Below, piece by piece: positions 34,117-45,512 of a stretch of DNA of 64,000 nucleotides. The DNA is taken from the NCBI GenBank assembly GCA_036897095.1, contig JAYMSP010000103.1, positions 18,877 through 82,876 on the forward strand, in the 5' to 3' direction. The position numbers and the translations under genes were made by a program. This DNA comes from Plantago elongata (taxonomy: Eukaryota > Streptophyta > Magnoliopsida > Lamiales > Plantaginaceae). A model generated the notes under the pieces. It did not search any database and was not told the DNA's origin. It saw only the letters and a program-made list of their open reading frames with translations. How positions within the stretch are numbered: the first letter of the stretch is position 1; each line of letters opens with the position of its first letter.

Positions 34117-35970
34117 ATGAGGAGAGCTCTCCTCCCAAAACCCTACACCCTTTCACTGCCAAAGTTTGCATCTTTCTTGTCACCTCTTCCACCTCCAGAA
34201 TGGATTCAACCATACAACAATCCCTCAGACCTCACCACAACAGACCCACAACTCTCTCCATGGGTCTCAAAAGTCATCAAGCTTCTCCACTACACCACCA
34301 AAGAACAAGACTTGACCAATTTCTGCAGTAAGTATCTAATCAAACTTCCCCCAAAATTTGTTGCTTGCATTCTCAGGATACCTGACCAGCTTCCATCTGA
34401 AACTGCCTTCCGTTTCTTTATCTGGGCCGGTAAGCAAAAGGGGTATGGTCATAATCTCAAATGCTATGTTCACATGATTGAAATTTTGTGTCTTGATAGT
34501 GATTTTGATAGGGTAAAGTGGGTTTTTAATGAGCTAAAGGGGAAATGTTTTTTTATGAGTGTTGATGAGGCTAATTCTTTGATTAGAAGCTTCGGTAATG
34601 TGGGGATGGTGGAGGAGTTGCTGTGGGTGTGGAGGAGAATGATAGATTGTGGGGTGGAGCCTAGTTTGTATACTTATAATTTCTTGATGAATGGGTTGGT
34701 GAGTTCTATGTGTGTTGAGTCGGCGGAGCGAGTTTTTGAGGTGATGGAGATGGGGAAAGCGAGGCCGGATGTTGTGACGTATAACACTATGATTAAGGGC
34801 TATTGTAGAGGTGGAAATGTTAAGAAGGCTGTGGAAAGGTTTCAGGGTATGGAGGACAGGGGTGTTGAACCGGATGAGATTACTTTTACGAGTTTGATTC
34901 AAGCATGTTACTCTGAGGGGGACTATTATGTTTGCTTAAGACTTTATAATGAAATGCTGGAGAAAGGGTTGAAAGTTCCTTCACATGTGTATAGTTTAGT
35001 TATAGGTGGCCTTTGCAAGGAGGGTAAGACTATGGAAGGACGTGTAGTTTTTGAAAATATGGCTGAAAAGGGCTGTGAGCATAATGTGGCAATCTACACT
35101 GCTCTGATTGATGCCTATGCGAAAAATAGGAACTTGCACATGGCAATGGGACTATTTGAGAGGATGAGAAACGAAGGCTTAGAACCGGATGAGGTTACGT
35201 ATGGGGTAATTGTTAACAGTCTGTGCAGGAGTGGGAGACTGGAGACGGCACTACAGTGGTTTGAATATTGTAAAAGCAATAATGTTCGCATTAATGCTGT
35301 CTTCTACTCAAGCCTCATTGATAGCCTTGGAAAGGCAGGCAGATTAGACGAGGCTGAAAATCTCTTTGAGGATATGGCTGAGATGGGATGTCCTCGAGAT
35401 TCGTATTGTTATAATGTACTTATTGATGCTCTGGCAAAAGCTGGGAAGATGGATGAAGCTTTGGCACTTTTCAACAGAATGGAAATAGAAGATTGTGGTC
35501 AAACAGTGTATACATTCACAATTATAATCAAGTGCTTGTTAAGAAGACGCCGCAATGAAGAAGCATTGAAATTTTGGGATACTATGATTCATAAAGGTAT
35601 CACTCCAACAGCTGTTTCTTTTAGGGTCCTTTCGACTGGGCTTTGCTTTTCAGGAAACGTTGAAAGGGCTTGCAAGATCTTGGATGACTTAGCACCAATG
35701 GGTATTGTCCTAGATACAGCTTTGGAAGATATGCTGAACGCCTTGTGCAAGGCTGGTCGTGTTGCAGATGCATGTGACTTAGCTGATAATTTTGTTGATT
35801 GTGGGCGAGAAATTCCAGGGAAAGTTCGTACAATTATGATAAATGCTTTAAGGAAGGCTGGTAATGATGAGGTGGCCATGAAATTGATGCACAGTAAGAT
35901 TGGTATAGGGTACAATGTGGGGCTCAATGTTAAAATTGGAGTAAAATTCCGGAATCTGGTTGACACTTGA
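34117..35970 (+). CDS. P-class pentatricopeptide repeat protein (At1g03560-like)
   Basis: The intronless 617-aa protein has a basic N-terminus (MRRALLPKPYTLSLPKF) suited to mitochondrial import, then the conserved PPPEWIQPYNN. Next is a segment typical of this subgroup (LSPWVSKVIKLL, CILRIPDQLPSETAFRFFIWAG). From about residue 115 it is built of 35-residue PPR repeats, about 13 in all. Clear examples are ARPDVVTYNTMIKGYCRGG, GVEPDEITFTSLIQACYSEG and GLEPDEVTYGVIVNSLCRSG. No E or DYW domain follows, so it is P-class: it binds organelle RNA for stability, splicing or translation rather than editing. The ATG at 34117 is chosen; the longer open frame only begins with TTG. Similarity to mitochondrial At1g03560 is from memory and supported by position next to the PP2C/PSB27 pair. 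Confidence 0.93.
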   Translation: MRRALLPKPYTLSLPKFASFLSPLPPPEWIQPYNNPSDLTTTDPQLSPWVSKVIKLLHYTTKEQDLTNFCSKYLIKLPPKFVACILRIPDQLPSETAFRFFIWAGKQKGYGHNLKCYVHMIEILCLDSDFDRVKWVFNELKGKCFFMSVDEANSLIRSFGNVGMVEELLWVWRRMIDCGVEPSLYTYNFLMNGLVSSMCVESAERVFEVMEMGKARPDVVTYNTMIKGYCRGGNVKKAVERFQGMEDRGVEPDEITFTSLIQACYSEGDYYVCLRLYNEMLEKGLKVPSHVYSLVIGGLCKEGKTMEGRVVFENMAEKGCEHNVAIYTALIDAYAKNRNLHMAMGLFERMRNEGLEPDEVTYGVIVNSLCRSGRLETALQWFEYCKSNNVRINAVFYSSLIDSLGKAGRLDEAENLFEDMAEMGCPRDSYCYNVLIDALAKAGKMDEALALFNRMEIEDCGQTVYTFTIIIKCLLRRRRNEEALKFWDTMIHKGITPTAVSFRVLSTGLCFSGNVERACKILDDLAPMGIVLDTALEDMLNALCKAGRVADACDLADNFVDCGREIPGKVRTIMINALRKAGNDEVAMKLMHSKIGIGYNVGLNVKIGVKFRNLVDT

Positions 35971-38530
35971 TCCAGTCTTTGCATTATGGTTGTATCGATC
36001 CATAATTTTTCTCATTTGATTGGTTATGTGCCTCGCAATTCACAAGACTGGCCTTCTGAGTTTATTGAAATGTCGTTGAGTTCTATGTCAAGGATGATTT
36101 CTTTTGGATGGCATGCGGAATCCAGAATAGTCTGCAAACCACGGTAGCCAAGTAAATTAGCACTAGCGGGACATGCCCAAATCTAAAAGGAATAGAAGCA
36201 GGCTCTCTATGTCTGAATTGTACCTGGGGCCATGAGGATGGTATCCCTCTTATACTGAATATTGCAGATTCATGAACTGCCATCTACATCCTCTGTTCAC
36301 AACCAGTCTCTCATTTCTGGTATTCAAAGTACGTTCACTTGTTTAAAAGATTTATATTCTTAAAATTTTCAGTTAACCTGAGTTTCTGCCATTGCATAAA
36401 TGATGTACTTGCACGTCAAGTTAATAGATCACTAAATGAAAATCAAAGCATGCTCTTCTGTTAAGGCTCAAGTGTGTAGCTTATCTTTATTTGTTCTTTC
36501 CTTTTGTTGTTTATGTGGTCTTGAAGGAGGCTATATGTATAAATTTGCAGTTCATAATATTTAAACACTTCCTACTAGACTATAATGGTTGTTCAGAGTC
36601 CGACTTTCTTGCATGTGGGCTGCTAGCTTGCCGTTCTTGTGATACATTGACATCTATGATAATTTGGTAGTTGATATTAAGTGGTGGTACAATTTGAATA
36701 ATGAAGTAAAACTTGAGAGTCAGTTCAGATGTGGCTTGGAATTGTAATACTATAGGACAAATGAAAACATGCATGCATCTCTGAAATAATGGAAATGTCC
36801 AGAAAACATATATCAATTCTTCTTTCATTTGTCATTATTACACTGTTAATACTTAATATTCAGTTTGTATACACTTGAATGCTTCCATACTAAATTTGAC
36901 TCCTGATGTAAATCTTGTTTTCCTTCTCCTTGACGGCTTGACCTATAACTTGCACTTCCATTCTGAGTCTCTTGTCTCTTTGCTATACTGGTGAATGAAT
37001 TGAAATCTTTCGTTGTCTAGGCCAGAATCTTAAAAAATGCTATAGCAATTTCATGTATCAAGTCCTTTATCTTGTCAGCATGAACTGCAATTAAATTTCA
37101 AATTTCTAGGAAGAAACTTAGGTAATTCACCTTTCTGATAAACTACATCTGTACATCATATGATCATACAGGTTTGGATGTCTCGAGCATCTCAGGTCAA
37201 TTTCATCAGCTCTACTAGCAACGCATGAATGGAAATATGGAAAGCCAAATACCAGATACGGACGGCTGTGGTAGATTACTTGATTATAGATGGGAAGAGG
37301 TCTTTCAGTCTGACTATGCATATGGATACAAATTTTTTCGTTCAGCTAAGGCCAAAAGCAACCATTCTGGTAATGCAGTAGAATAAAATGATGGCCAGAT
37401 TCAGTTTCATGGAAACTTGAGTAGAGAATGACCATATTTTTAGTTAATGTGGAATGTGGAGAAAATGCTTGCTGCTGGAGATCAGAACAGGTGAAACTGA
37501 CTCTTTGCTCCAGGTTCCCGGATTCTCCAAATTAAAGCCGATTTAGGGATTGTCATTTCTTTTCCTGATCTCTCTGCAATTATTGATATGCTTGTCTTAA
37601 TAATGTTCCAAGGTTTATATGAAGTCCAAAAACCAACTCTGGCATTCCATAAAATCTTCTGGACCGAACTCTGTTGCTCTATGACGTGTCAGTTCGTTCA
37701 AGGCAGTCCAGGTTAAATGAGGCTGTGAGTTGAAACAGTAGAAGAATGTCTAGGTGGATCACCTAAAAAGAGAGGCTGCCATAAATGTGAAATGCATATT
37801 TACTTGGAGTGGGGTTGAATGCACACATGATCAGATCTTACCAACCTATGTTGGCTGTTTAGTGCTCTTTTTTACCTTACTTAATTTCCGTATGCTTTAA
37901 ACAACACCCGATCTCACTCTAAAATTTGCAGGATCAATTTACCTGATCAGGTATGTATGTATTCATTGTAAACAATGCCTTGATAATTGTTATCTATTGA
38001 TGGATCAATGTTTGTTACATTGTGTGTCCACTACTTTTAAGTCTAAACAATGAAATGTATGTATAGTACGTAGGTTGTTATCACAAGTCATGATGATGAT
38101 GCTCAGAATAGACACATTTATGTGCTAACATGTGACTAATCCAGTTGACTAATATTGGACATTTTATAATCGGCTAGCCAAAAATCTTTTGTAATAGTGC
38201 ATAGAGTCAAAGAATAGTAAACTATACCGTGAGGGGAGTGTATGAGAGTTCAATCGTTACTGGTTAGACGTGAGAATATAATACTTATTTAATGGTCAAT
38301 CACGTGATCTACAACTTACTTATATACTCCGTAATCTCCGTAATCTGATTAAGGTGTACAATTATACCACATTTTTTGCTTCACATTATTTGCTTCAACA
38401 AACAAGCTTGAAGAAAGCCGCCACGGTAAATCAATGCAAAATTCTTTCCACTACATTTTCTACAATGGGAACATCTTCTTAACTATTCATTTCGGTAGAT
38501 GGAAACCTCTTAACTCACCGAATAAAGTAG
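35971..38530. other. Intergenic stretch after the PPR gene
   Basis: It contains the PPR 3' UTR. No further ORF, RNA gene or transposon border was recognised; composition is typical intergenic. Confidence 0.4.
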
Positions 38531-38544
38531 TCACCAAACTAAAC

Positions 38545-38550
38545 TATAAA
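38545..38550 (+). promoter_or_regulatory. TATA box of the cell-wall protein gene
   Basis: AACTATAAATCCCTCC lies 95 bases before the start codon and is followed by a CA-rich leader, a standard plant core promoter arrangement. Confidence 0.55.
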
Positions 38551-38639
38551 TCCCTCCAAAACACTTCACATTTTCACCACCACAAACACACCATTTCCCG
38601 TTAATACACTACAGTCAAAACATTTCCTTGGCAAACAAA

Positions 38640-39017
38640 ATGTCTTCCAACAATGTAATCCTACCCTTCCTCATCATCTTCATCCTCGCCACGAACACAA
38701 TGGCAACTCGAAACATGCCAGCCGACTCCAAGGCTGCACTCAACGACAAGAAACAGCCTGAATGGTTCCATTACGATGGATCGGTTCTAGTTCCTGGCAT
38801 GGGACGTTTCATGATCCCAAAGGATGTTCACACCAATCCGTTCACTTACAATCCCGTTACCGGCACTAACACTGGGAATGGTGTGACCTTGCCTGGAGCT
38901 GGTGGCTCCTCTGGCGGCCAGAGCTATGTGCCTGGTGGTGACGACACCTTAGTGCCTAACCCTGGTGTCGAGGTGCCTAACCCTGTTGGTGGCGTTCCTG
39001 CACCATCTCGTCCTTGA
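38640..39017 (+). CDS. Small secreted putative cell-wall protein
   Basis: The 125-aa protein has a signal peptide (ILPFLIIFILATNTMA, residues 7-22). A conserved segment follows (KKQPEWFHYDGSVLVPGMGR, then MIPKDVHTNPFTYNPVTG). The C-terminal half is Gly/Pro-rich (VTLPGAGGSSGG, VPNPGVEVPNPVGGVPAP). This is the make-up of plant 'putative cell wall protein' genes (At2g20870-like), short apoplastic proteins of unknown role. The true start is the ATG at 38640; four residues upstream come only from a TTG-initiated frame. It has a TATA box at 38545 and a poly-A signal AATAAA at 39191. Single exon. Function is not established. Confidence 0.85.
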   Translation: MSSNNVILPFLIIFILATNTMATRNMPADSKAALNDKKQPEWFHYDGSVLVPGMGRFMIPKDVHTNPFTYNPVTGTNTGNGVTLPGAGGSSGGQSYVPGGDDTLVPNPGVEVPNPVGGVPAPSRP

Positions 39018-39190
39018 AGATCTAAAATCAATATCCAGGAGAAATAATAAACCAAGATATGTTGTTCCAGTGATGATTCGGAACTTCCGGTCTTGGAGAT
39101 AATATGTTCCATTTTATGTTGTGCAATTAGGCTCTTAGGCCTTAGCTCTAGATTGTCTTGCCGCACTTGTTTGTAGTACATTTTGCCCTC

Positions 39191-39196
39191 AATAAA
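39191..39196 (+). terminator. Poly-A signal of the cell-wall protein gene
   Basis: CTCAATAAAATG lies 174 bases after the stop codon, a near-upstream element of the canonical plant type. Confidence 0.5.
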
Positions 39197-40447
39197 ATGT
39201 TTGTTTTTGTTACTTCCATCGTCCCCGTAAACTTCATAAATTTATAATTTTAACTATCTCACCAAACTTCATATATTACTACTAAAAAAGGAAGTTACCC
39301 TACCACTAATAAATAATAAACAATCTTAATTTTATACAAAAATTATACATATTACCACTAAAAGTATACTTTTCCCCACCTTTTTTATTTTTTTATTATT
39401 ACTTAATTTTTCGTATAATAATAAACGTAAGATATGCATGAGACTTTAAACTTTGACAAGGCAAAGTTCACTGTATGTGAACCGGACAACTTAATTAGCA
39501 TGTCGAAAGTACATAATGTTCCTCCCATTGAAGTCTAATAATGGAAGTAAATCTTTAGGATTAATGCTGTCCTTGACACACCATATTGTGTGAAGTACAT
39601 TTGTTACAGTGTACTTTCCAGTTTGTTATTAGAATGCTAGATGTACTTCAGTTAAATAATTTAAAGAGTTTACACGCATTATGTTAACTGAGAAAACATA
39701 AACAGAGGCCATGATAAATCACTAATCTTCCAGAGATTGCATCTAAAACCAGAGGTGAAATTTATATCTAACAGTGTCCGCCTTCAGTGCAATTGCAGAA
39801 TGTTCTTAGCATGTATGCCGATTTCTCAGACTTCCAGCCTCCCGGAATTATTCTTAAGGATCAAAGCAGAGTTTCAGAAATTCAGAACATGTATTTTAAT
39901 TACCAGAAGAACAGACATCAAATAAGAGAAGACTACAATATCATACAATCTTTTAAAGTGTAGCAGACTAAGAATGAAAAAACTAGCATTAATAAATAAA
40001 TTGATAATGTATACAGAAATTACACAGGCTTATAAGTAGTAACTGAGTCATTAAAGGGTGCTCACGACTGATGCACAGTTCAGGGCAACCAAGAGAAAAC
40101 TTCGAGTTTTGGCATGGAACATCATGCTTGCAAATCTGTGCAAATCAAGTTGAGAGTTAGGGTCAAGATGTCACACATCGCATGATGACATATCCTGCAG
40201 AAGAAAAATAACCACAACAATCATATATAATGAAAGAAATGCAGGCAAGCAGTCTCAGGCTCTCAGCAGTGTAGGTAATTTTTTACTACAGAAGAAAGAA
40301 CCGAGATATTGTTTATAGTTGATAATTTTATCAATAAGTAGATATACATCACATCAGATAACTTCTCAATCTGATAAAGTTGTTTAAGTCACTATCTTTA
40401 AAGATCCATTATTAATGAGACATTAGTAATCTGATCCCTAACCCAAG
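39197..40447. other. Intergenic stretch
   Basis: It begins with a Stowaway-like end (TACTTCCATCGTCCCCGTAA at about 39210). The rest is AT-rich, with no ORF of interest. Part of 39990-40200 could be a far 3' exon of a minus-strand transcript from 43.5 kb (a TTCTGCAG acceptor-like site near 40200), which is unproven. Confidence 0.3.
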
Positions 40448-40455
40448 AATGTGAT

Positions 40456-40926
40456 TAGGCCTGCAAACGAGCCGAGCTTTTTTCAAGCTCGGCTCGTTCG
40501 AGCTCGAGCTTGAGCTGAAGTTCGAGCTTTATATATAGCTCGACAAAGTTTCGAGCACGAATAGTGAAATATTCGGCTCGAAAGCTCGACGAGCTATTCG
40601 AATTGTATTTGTTACTATTAATTTTACAATTATATAATAAACATATATTGTAAATATAAATTCTAGTACTATATATTTCATTTAAGTTGAATTTCGAGCT
40701 TTTTAGTCGAGCTTTGTTATTTATCGAGCTCACAAGCCGAGCTTCGAGTTTTTTTAGGTTGGATAACATGAATAAATCGAGCTCGCGAGTCGAGCTCGAA
40801 TAACATAATTTCTCTCGTGCACGAGCTCAAAATATTAAGCTCGATCGAGCTCGAGCTTTGATCTAAAGTTCCTTCACGAGCCGAGCTTTGTAGGCCTAAA
40901 TCTCGCTCGGCTCGTTTGCAGGGCTA
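40456..40926. mobile_element. hAT-type MITE with perfect 8-bp target duplication
   Basis: The left end TAGGCCTGCAAACGAGCCG and the inverted right end TAGCCCTGCAAACGAGCCG differ at one base. Both sides carry AATGTGAT (40448-40455, 40927-40934). The 471-base body is packed with GAGCTCG/CGAGC words in both orientations and folds extensively. No coding capacity. The 8-bp duplication and TAG-type ends fit the hAT superfamily. Confidence 0.85.
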
Positions 40927-40934
40927 AATGTGAT

Positions 40935-43354
40935 ACATATCACCATCTTCAGTGATCTGTTATTAATGAGACTTAAGTAATGTGATCCCCAATCCAAGAT
41001 TATGACACATATCATTATGTTTTATGTCCTTGCAACTTTTGCAGGATACATGTCATAGAGATCTATTGATGATAAAAAGTTGGAATTTGGAATAATTGTT
41101 TTTCCTTCACAAAACATAACAAAAAAGCAACTCTCAAATACTTCATTGTCCATGGACAAATCACTTCTGCTGAAGTTTCGATTAACTCATCAAGACAATC
41201 TCTAAAGAAATTTCAACATTAGAAAATTAACTACATAACTTCATGCAAATTGGAAGTTGGGGCTGGCCATGTGATTATTAAATGAACACGATAGGTAGCA
41301 TAGGCAGTGGCTGGACACTTGTCAAAACTGGAAGATTGAGTGAAGACTTATCCTACTATTCAGTAACTACATAAATGCCCAACAAGGAACAATAACATCT
41401 TAGATTGGTCCGAAACTGTATTGCTTTGGGTGAGCTACCAGCAACCTGCTAAACTAACTTGGAAATCGCTCAAATCAATTAACCAGGGTCTTAATGCTTG
41501 TATTAGGTCAGGTAAATTTCCCAAGTCCAAGAGAAATTCAATTTATTTGACTAAATTCCACTGAGCTGAAACTAGCAGAAAAGATGGAAATATATAGAAG
41601 CCTGCATATTCCTCAGATGAACAATTACACAAATGTGCTTCAACAGACCAAAGGCCAAATCCACTGAGCTTCTTTCATCTTTACACCAATGTTTATACAC
41701 AAATCACTACTAAGATTTTGTAAGTTCATCAAGAAATAAAAACCTGGCTACTCAATAAGGATAAAGCTTAACTCGGTTTTATAATTAAAAGATCTCTGTA
41801 TCTCACAGTTTTCATAGCTCAAGTGATTGGAGTAGATTGGGAAATTTATAAGCACATATAACCCATGACAGTACTGGAATTGTGTCCTATGCTTCTCCTA
41901 CAAAATAAAATGAGGAATAACAATTTGGCCATGTTCATGCATCTCATTCACAAACCCCCTTCCCCTTCCATATTTCCATCCATCTATAGTCAGCACTCAT
42001 AGAGTGCAGTTTTCTTGTCAAGTCGTTGTTCTGGGTCTGGGTCACAGCAACGAACAAGTAAATCCAATTTAAAAATAACTTGTGGGATATAGGCAACTGA
42101 ACCAAACTCAAGTTTCTCACCATTAAACCTTCAAGTAGCCACTTTTGTTCCAATCAGTTACAACTTACAGGAAGCACAAAAATAGCTGTCAATCTGGATC
42201 CTAATGAATCTCATACTTGACTAATTAGTGAAATTCCTACGTGGATTGATTCCTGTTCAAGTTGAAGGCAACTGGTTCTTTGTATTAATATTAAACACAT
42301 GAATACTTTCACATCTGATAAAATGTTGAAAAGAAACATCTCCCTGAATCCTCAATTCACCATTTAGTTTGAGGAAGGGAGTGGAGGGGAGAGACAACAG
42401 TGTGAATACAAGAACTTGCAGGAAAGGTGCCATGACACGTAATTTGAATTGAAGAACAAGGTGCAAACATTTGTATTATCTTGTATAATGACCCTTCTAC
42501 TATGCTCAGTGTATAGCCACATTGAACAATAAGCTGATTCAGTTTGACCATAGAATCTTAGAAAACCATTTCATAAATGACCCCAACCTGGCGAACACAC
42601 ATGCACTTGACAACAATTTCAGTCACCAATTTGTATAATTATCAGAAGTCACCAGTGTTGCAAAATTGTCTGAGAGAAGCATCATTGCTAACCAAGAATG
42701 CTTCAGATTCAGAACATATCTCGTGAATCAGCTTATCAAACTGAAGCTACACTATCTCGTGAAATATGTCACTGTACATTCTGATCCGTATCTTCAAAAC
42801 TAAGACCCAAGAATAGAATGTTCCATAAGAACGCGTATGACATACTTCAATTAAAAAGACTAACAACATTTTTTAGGAAAAAACTAAGGACTGTTTAACC
42901 GATATGAAATATATGCTCCAAATAATGACTTAAGATAGCAGAAGATACTAACGCCAACGCTTCCAACCACAATGCTGCTACCTAAGTTACTTCACGAAAA
43001 AACTTGTGAATATACACAATTCATAATCTTACTCAATGTCTAGTTAAACAGTACAAGGAAGCATCACTTAAACATCAGCTGAAACTGAACTGACAAAGAG
43101 ACAGGATGTTGCCAATGTTCGAATATACGAGGTTGCAAATAACAAGAAAGCCGGTTATTCCTAAGTGTTCATTCAACACAAAGGCAATCACACAACAAAT
43201 TGCAGATAGAACGAAACCGAAGCATTAAACATTTAAAAAAAAAAAAGAAGAAGAAGACAGTAATAGCATCCTCATTTGTAGCAATTAACAAGAGCAGAGA
43301 TTAGATAGGGAAACATTGGAAAAGTAGAGAATAGGGAAAAGTACCTAATTGGGA
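40935..43354. other. Gene-free stretch between MITE and small membrane ORF
   Basis: No coding ORF was accepted. Composition is less AT-rich than the repeats and resembles intron or UTR sequence, so it may belong to a spliced 3' UTR of the minus-strand gene at 43.4 kb. That is inference only. Confidence 0.3.
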
Positions 43355-43525
43355 TCAGAATCCGAGCATTTTGTAGAGAATGAAGGAGAGGAAACAGAAG
43401 AATATGCAGAGAAAGAGGTAATCTACGAATACAAAGAAAGGCGAGGATCCTAAGCTCCCCTTCATCTTCTTCTTCCGTTGGTCTGATACGACTGATTCTT
43501 TATCATTCGATTCAGGTTTCGCCAT
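43355..43525 (-). CDS. Hypothetical 56-aa single-span membrane protein
   Basis: The ATG at 43525 opens a charged, hydrophilic half (MAKPESNDKESVVSDQRKKK). A Gly/Ser link leads to one strong hydrophobic span (FFVFVDYLFLCIFFCFLSFI, residues 30-49), and the short tail LYKMLGF precedes the stop. The layout is that of a small tail-anchored or type-II membrane protein. The region is less AT-rich than its flanks, and a possible donor (TTAG/GTACTT) lies 13 bases after the stop, so a spliced 3' UTR running toward 40 kb is possible. I do not recognise the family. Real-gene status rests on codon quality, the basic-plus-hydrophobic design and the UTR-like flanks. Confidence 0.5.
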   Translation of the reverse strand: MAKPESNDKESVVSDQRKKKMKGSLGSSPFFVFVDYLFLCIFFCFLSFILYKMLGF

Positions 43526-44513
43526 TGTTGCTGCTTCGATTAGATTAGATTTGTGCAGGTTTTATTAAGTTTAATTCAATTTACAGGCAGATTTTGAGAT
43601 CTCGCACCCTCCCACTATTTTGTTTGTATGCAGTGTGCACTTGGGAGTTTTATTAAGTACATACTTTTATAAGTGGGCCTTATAAAGAGATAAAAAAAAT
43701 ACCCAAATACATTACAACTATATAAAAGAGCGCAAGTTTCCTAAAATATATTTAGGTGATGGTTTTCCTAGTTCTAGTCTGGATTTGTTGTACTCAAGCA
43801 TAGGTAATGATGATTATGTAGCATCATGCATGGGACACCTGCCCGATCCGGTTAGATCTAATTGTACTTTACATCGAAGGATTGAGAAAGAAGAAGCAGA
43901 ATGATTGGGCCCTGGTGGAGGAATGAGGAATGTACTGGGGGAAATTATTGCTAGCAGTCAAGTTGGAAGGCAACTTTCAATTAAAAGTCTACCAAAGAAA
44001 AACGTTGTATCACAGAATACAAATGTTGTATCATAGAGTCAAATGTAACAAAAATGTTGTATCATAGAGTGTAAATATACAGTTTTTACACCTAAAATTG
44101 TACATTTAGTGTGACGATATAAAATTTTATTTTTTACATTATAAAATGTAAATAATATATGGTTGTATTTTAAATTGTTAATTTTAAAAGGGTACCGTGT
44201 AAATGCATTGACTTCTATTTTTTGGGCCGATTCTTTCTTAGTAATTGGGCCGTACCCTTAGTGTTTCAACATGTAGGTAGTTTGGGTTTCAACATGATGT
44301 ACGTAATGGATTTGGGTAGATGGTTTAGGCCTGTCATGGTGATGTACTTCAGCGTCTAAAAAACAAATTTAATAAATATTATTTTATGCAATGTTTAAAT
44401 TTATAAAACAACGGAATTACTATTTTATTATTATTTTAATAAAAAATAATATACAAATTTGTTATTTTACACGTGCAAATAGAAAAGTAACTTTTCTATT
44501 CTTAGGCCAGCTT
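43526..44513. other. Intergenic stretch with short minisatellite
   Basis: No gene is seen apart from the promoter side of the small ORF. At 43994-44072 the word AATGTTGTATCATAGAGT recurs about three times. Flanks are AT-rich. Confidence 0.4.
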
Positions 44514-45402
44514 CGTACCGGCCTGAACACAGATATCTATTAGATACTCGACGCGTGGCACTTTAATTCGACCTGATCCATCAATTATTTTATCTATTAT
44601 TTATTGTATACGAAACACTACAAAATATTATTTTAATAATTAAAAGACCACATTAAAAAGTTATTGAGTATAACACCCTTAAACTTAATTAACACCAAAT
44701 AATTAGATAACTACTACAAATTCATCATTAAGTAAAACGATAAAGCTCAGTTAAGGTGAAGAACCCTAATTAACAATCATATCTTCCAGCCTAATTATTA
44801 ATTAACTAGGTTTATCCACGAATTATAGGAGATCATGATTTTTTATGTTGGACCTTTTTAAGCTCAATTCTTTCTTGATCCTTCTCCTCTTCTTCCGATC
44901 GGTAGTGAATCTTTATATTCTTCCTTCTTCTCTCCATGGCTAAATCTTTTGAATGCAGTATCCTTAAGTTTTTCCAGCATATGCGTAATTTATTTCTCTA
45001 AATTTATCTTTTTTTTTATACTTACCTTGAAAAAGGAAGAAATTATGAACCATAGATACAAATTTATAAATTATAGATAAAGAAATCCAATTGAGAGACT
45101 TGCTGGTGTGTTGCTCACCTAAAGAACAAATCAAATTAGTATTTTCAATTATTTACAAAAGAAGAGCAGAAAACGAAGAACAAGAAGGTGAAGAAGACAA
45201 GATTGATGAAGACGGTGAAGGGGGATGATCAATTCAATTTTCACTATTGACTAAATTTAACATTTTAATCAAACTTCAGTGAGGCTAAAGTAGTAAATTC
45301 ATAATTTACTATTTAGAAAGTAATTAGTATGATATAATTTACATATCATACCTAGCGATCATCTAACAGAGACCTGTGTTCTGATCGGTACGAAGCCAAC
45401 CT
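44514..45402. mobile_element. 889-bp element with about 43-bp inverted ends
   Basis: The left end AGGCCAGCTTCGTACCGGCC and the inverted right end AGGTTGGCTTCGTACCGATC continue into GAACACAG...TTAGAT on both sides, giving roughly 43 bp of imperfect inverted repeat. The interior is AT-rich without ORF. Long inverted ends without an obvious flanking duplication suggest a Mutator-like MITE, but superfamily is not settled. Confidence 0.55.
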
Positions 45403-45512
45403 GAAAATAAAAATGCCCTACAAACAAATTTGACAGTGACTTTTTACAATTAACATTTTTTTAACTTTAACACCTATTTAATATCTTAAATTGTTTATGT
45501 AAATTTTTAAGT

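Noticed and set aside
34534-34902. Minus-strand 122-aa ORF inside the PPR gene
   Set aside because: Antisense shadow of PPR repeats, His/Leu-rich with no homology recognised.
38628-38639. Four-residue extension of the cell-wall protein
   Set aside because: It begins with TTG; the ATG at 38640 has a good context and a complete signal peptide follows.
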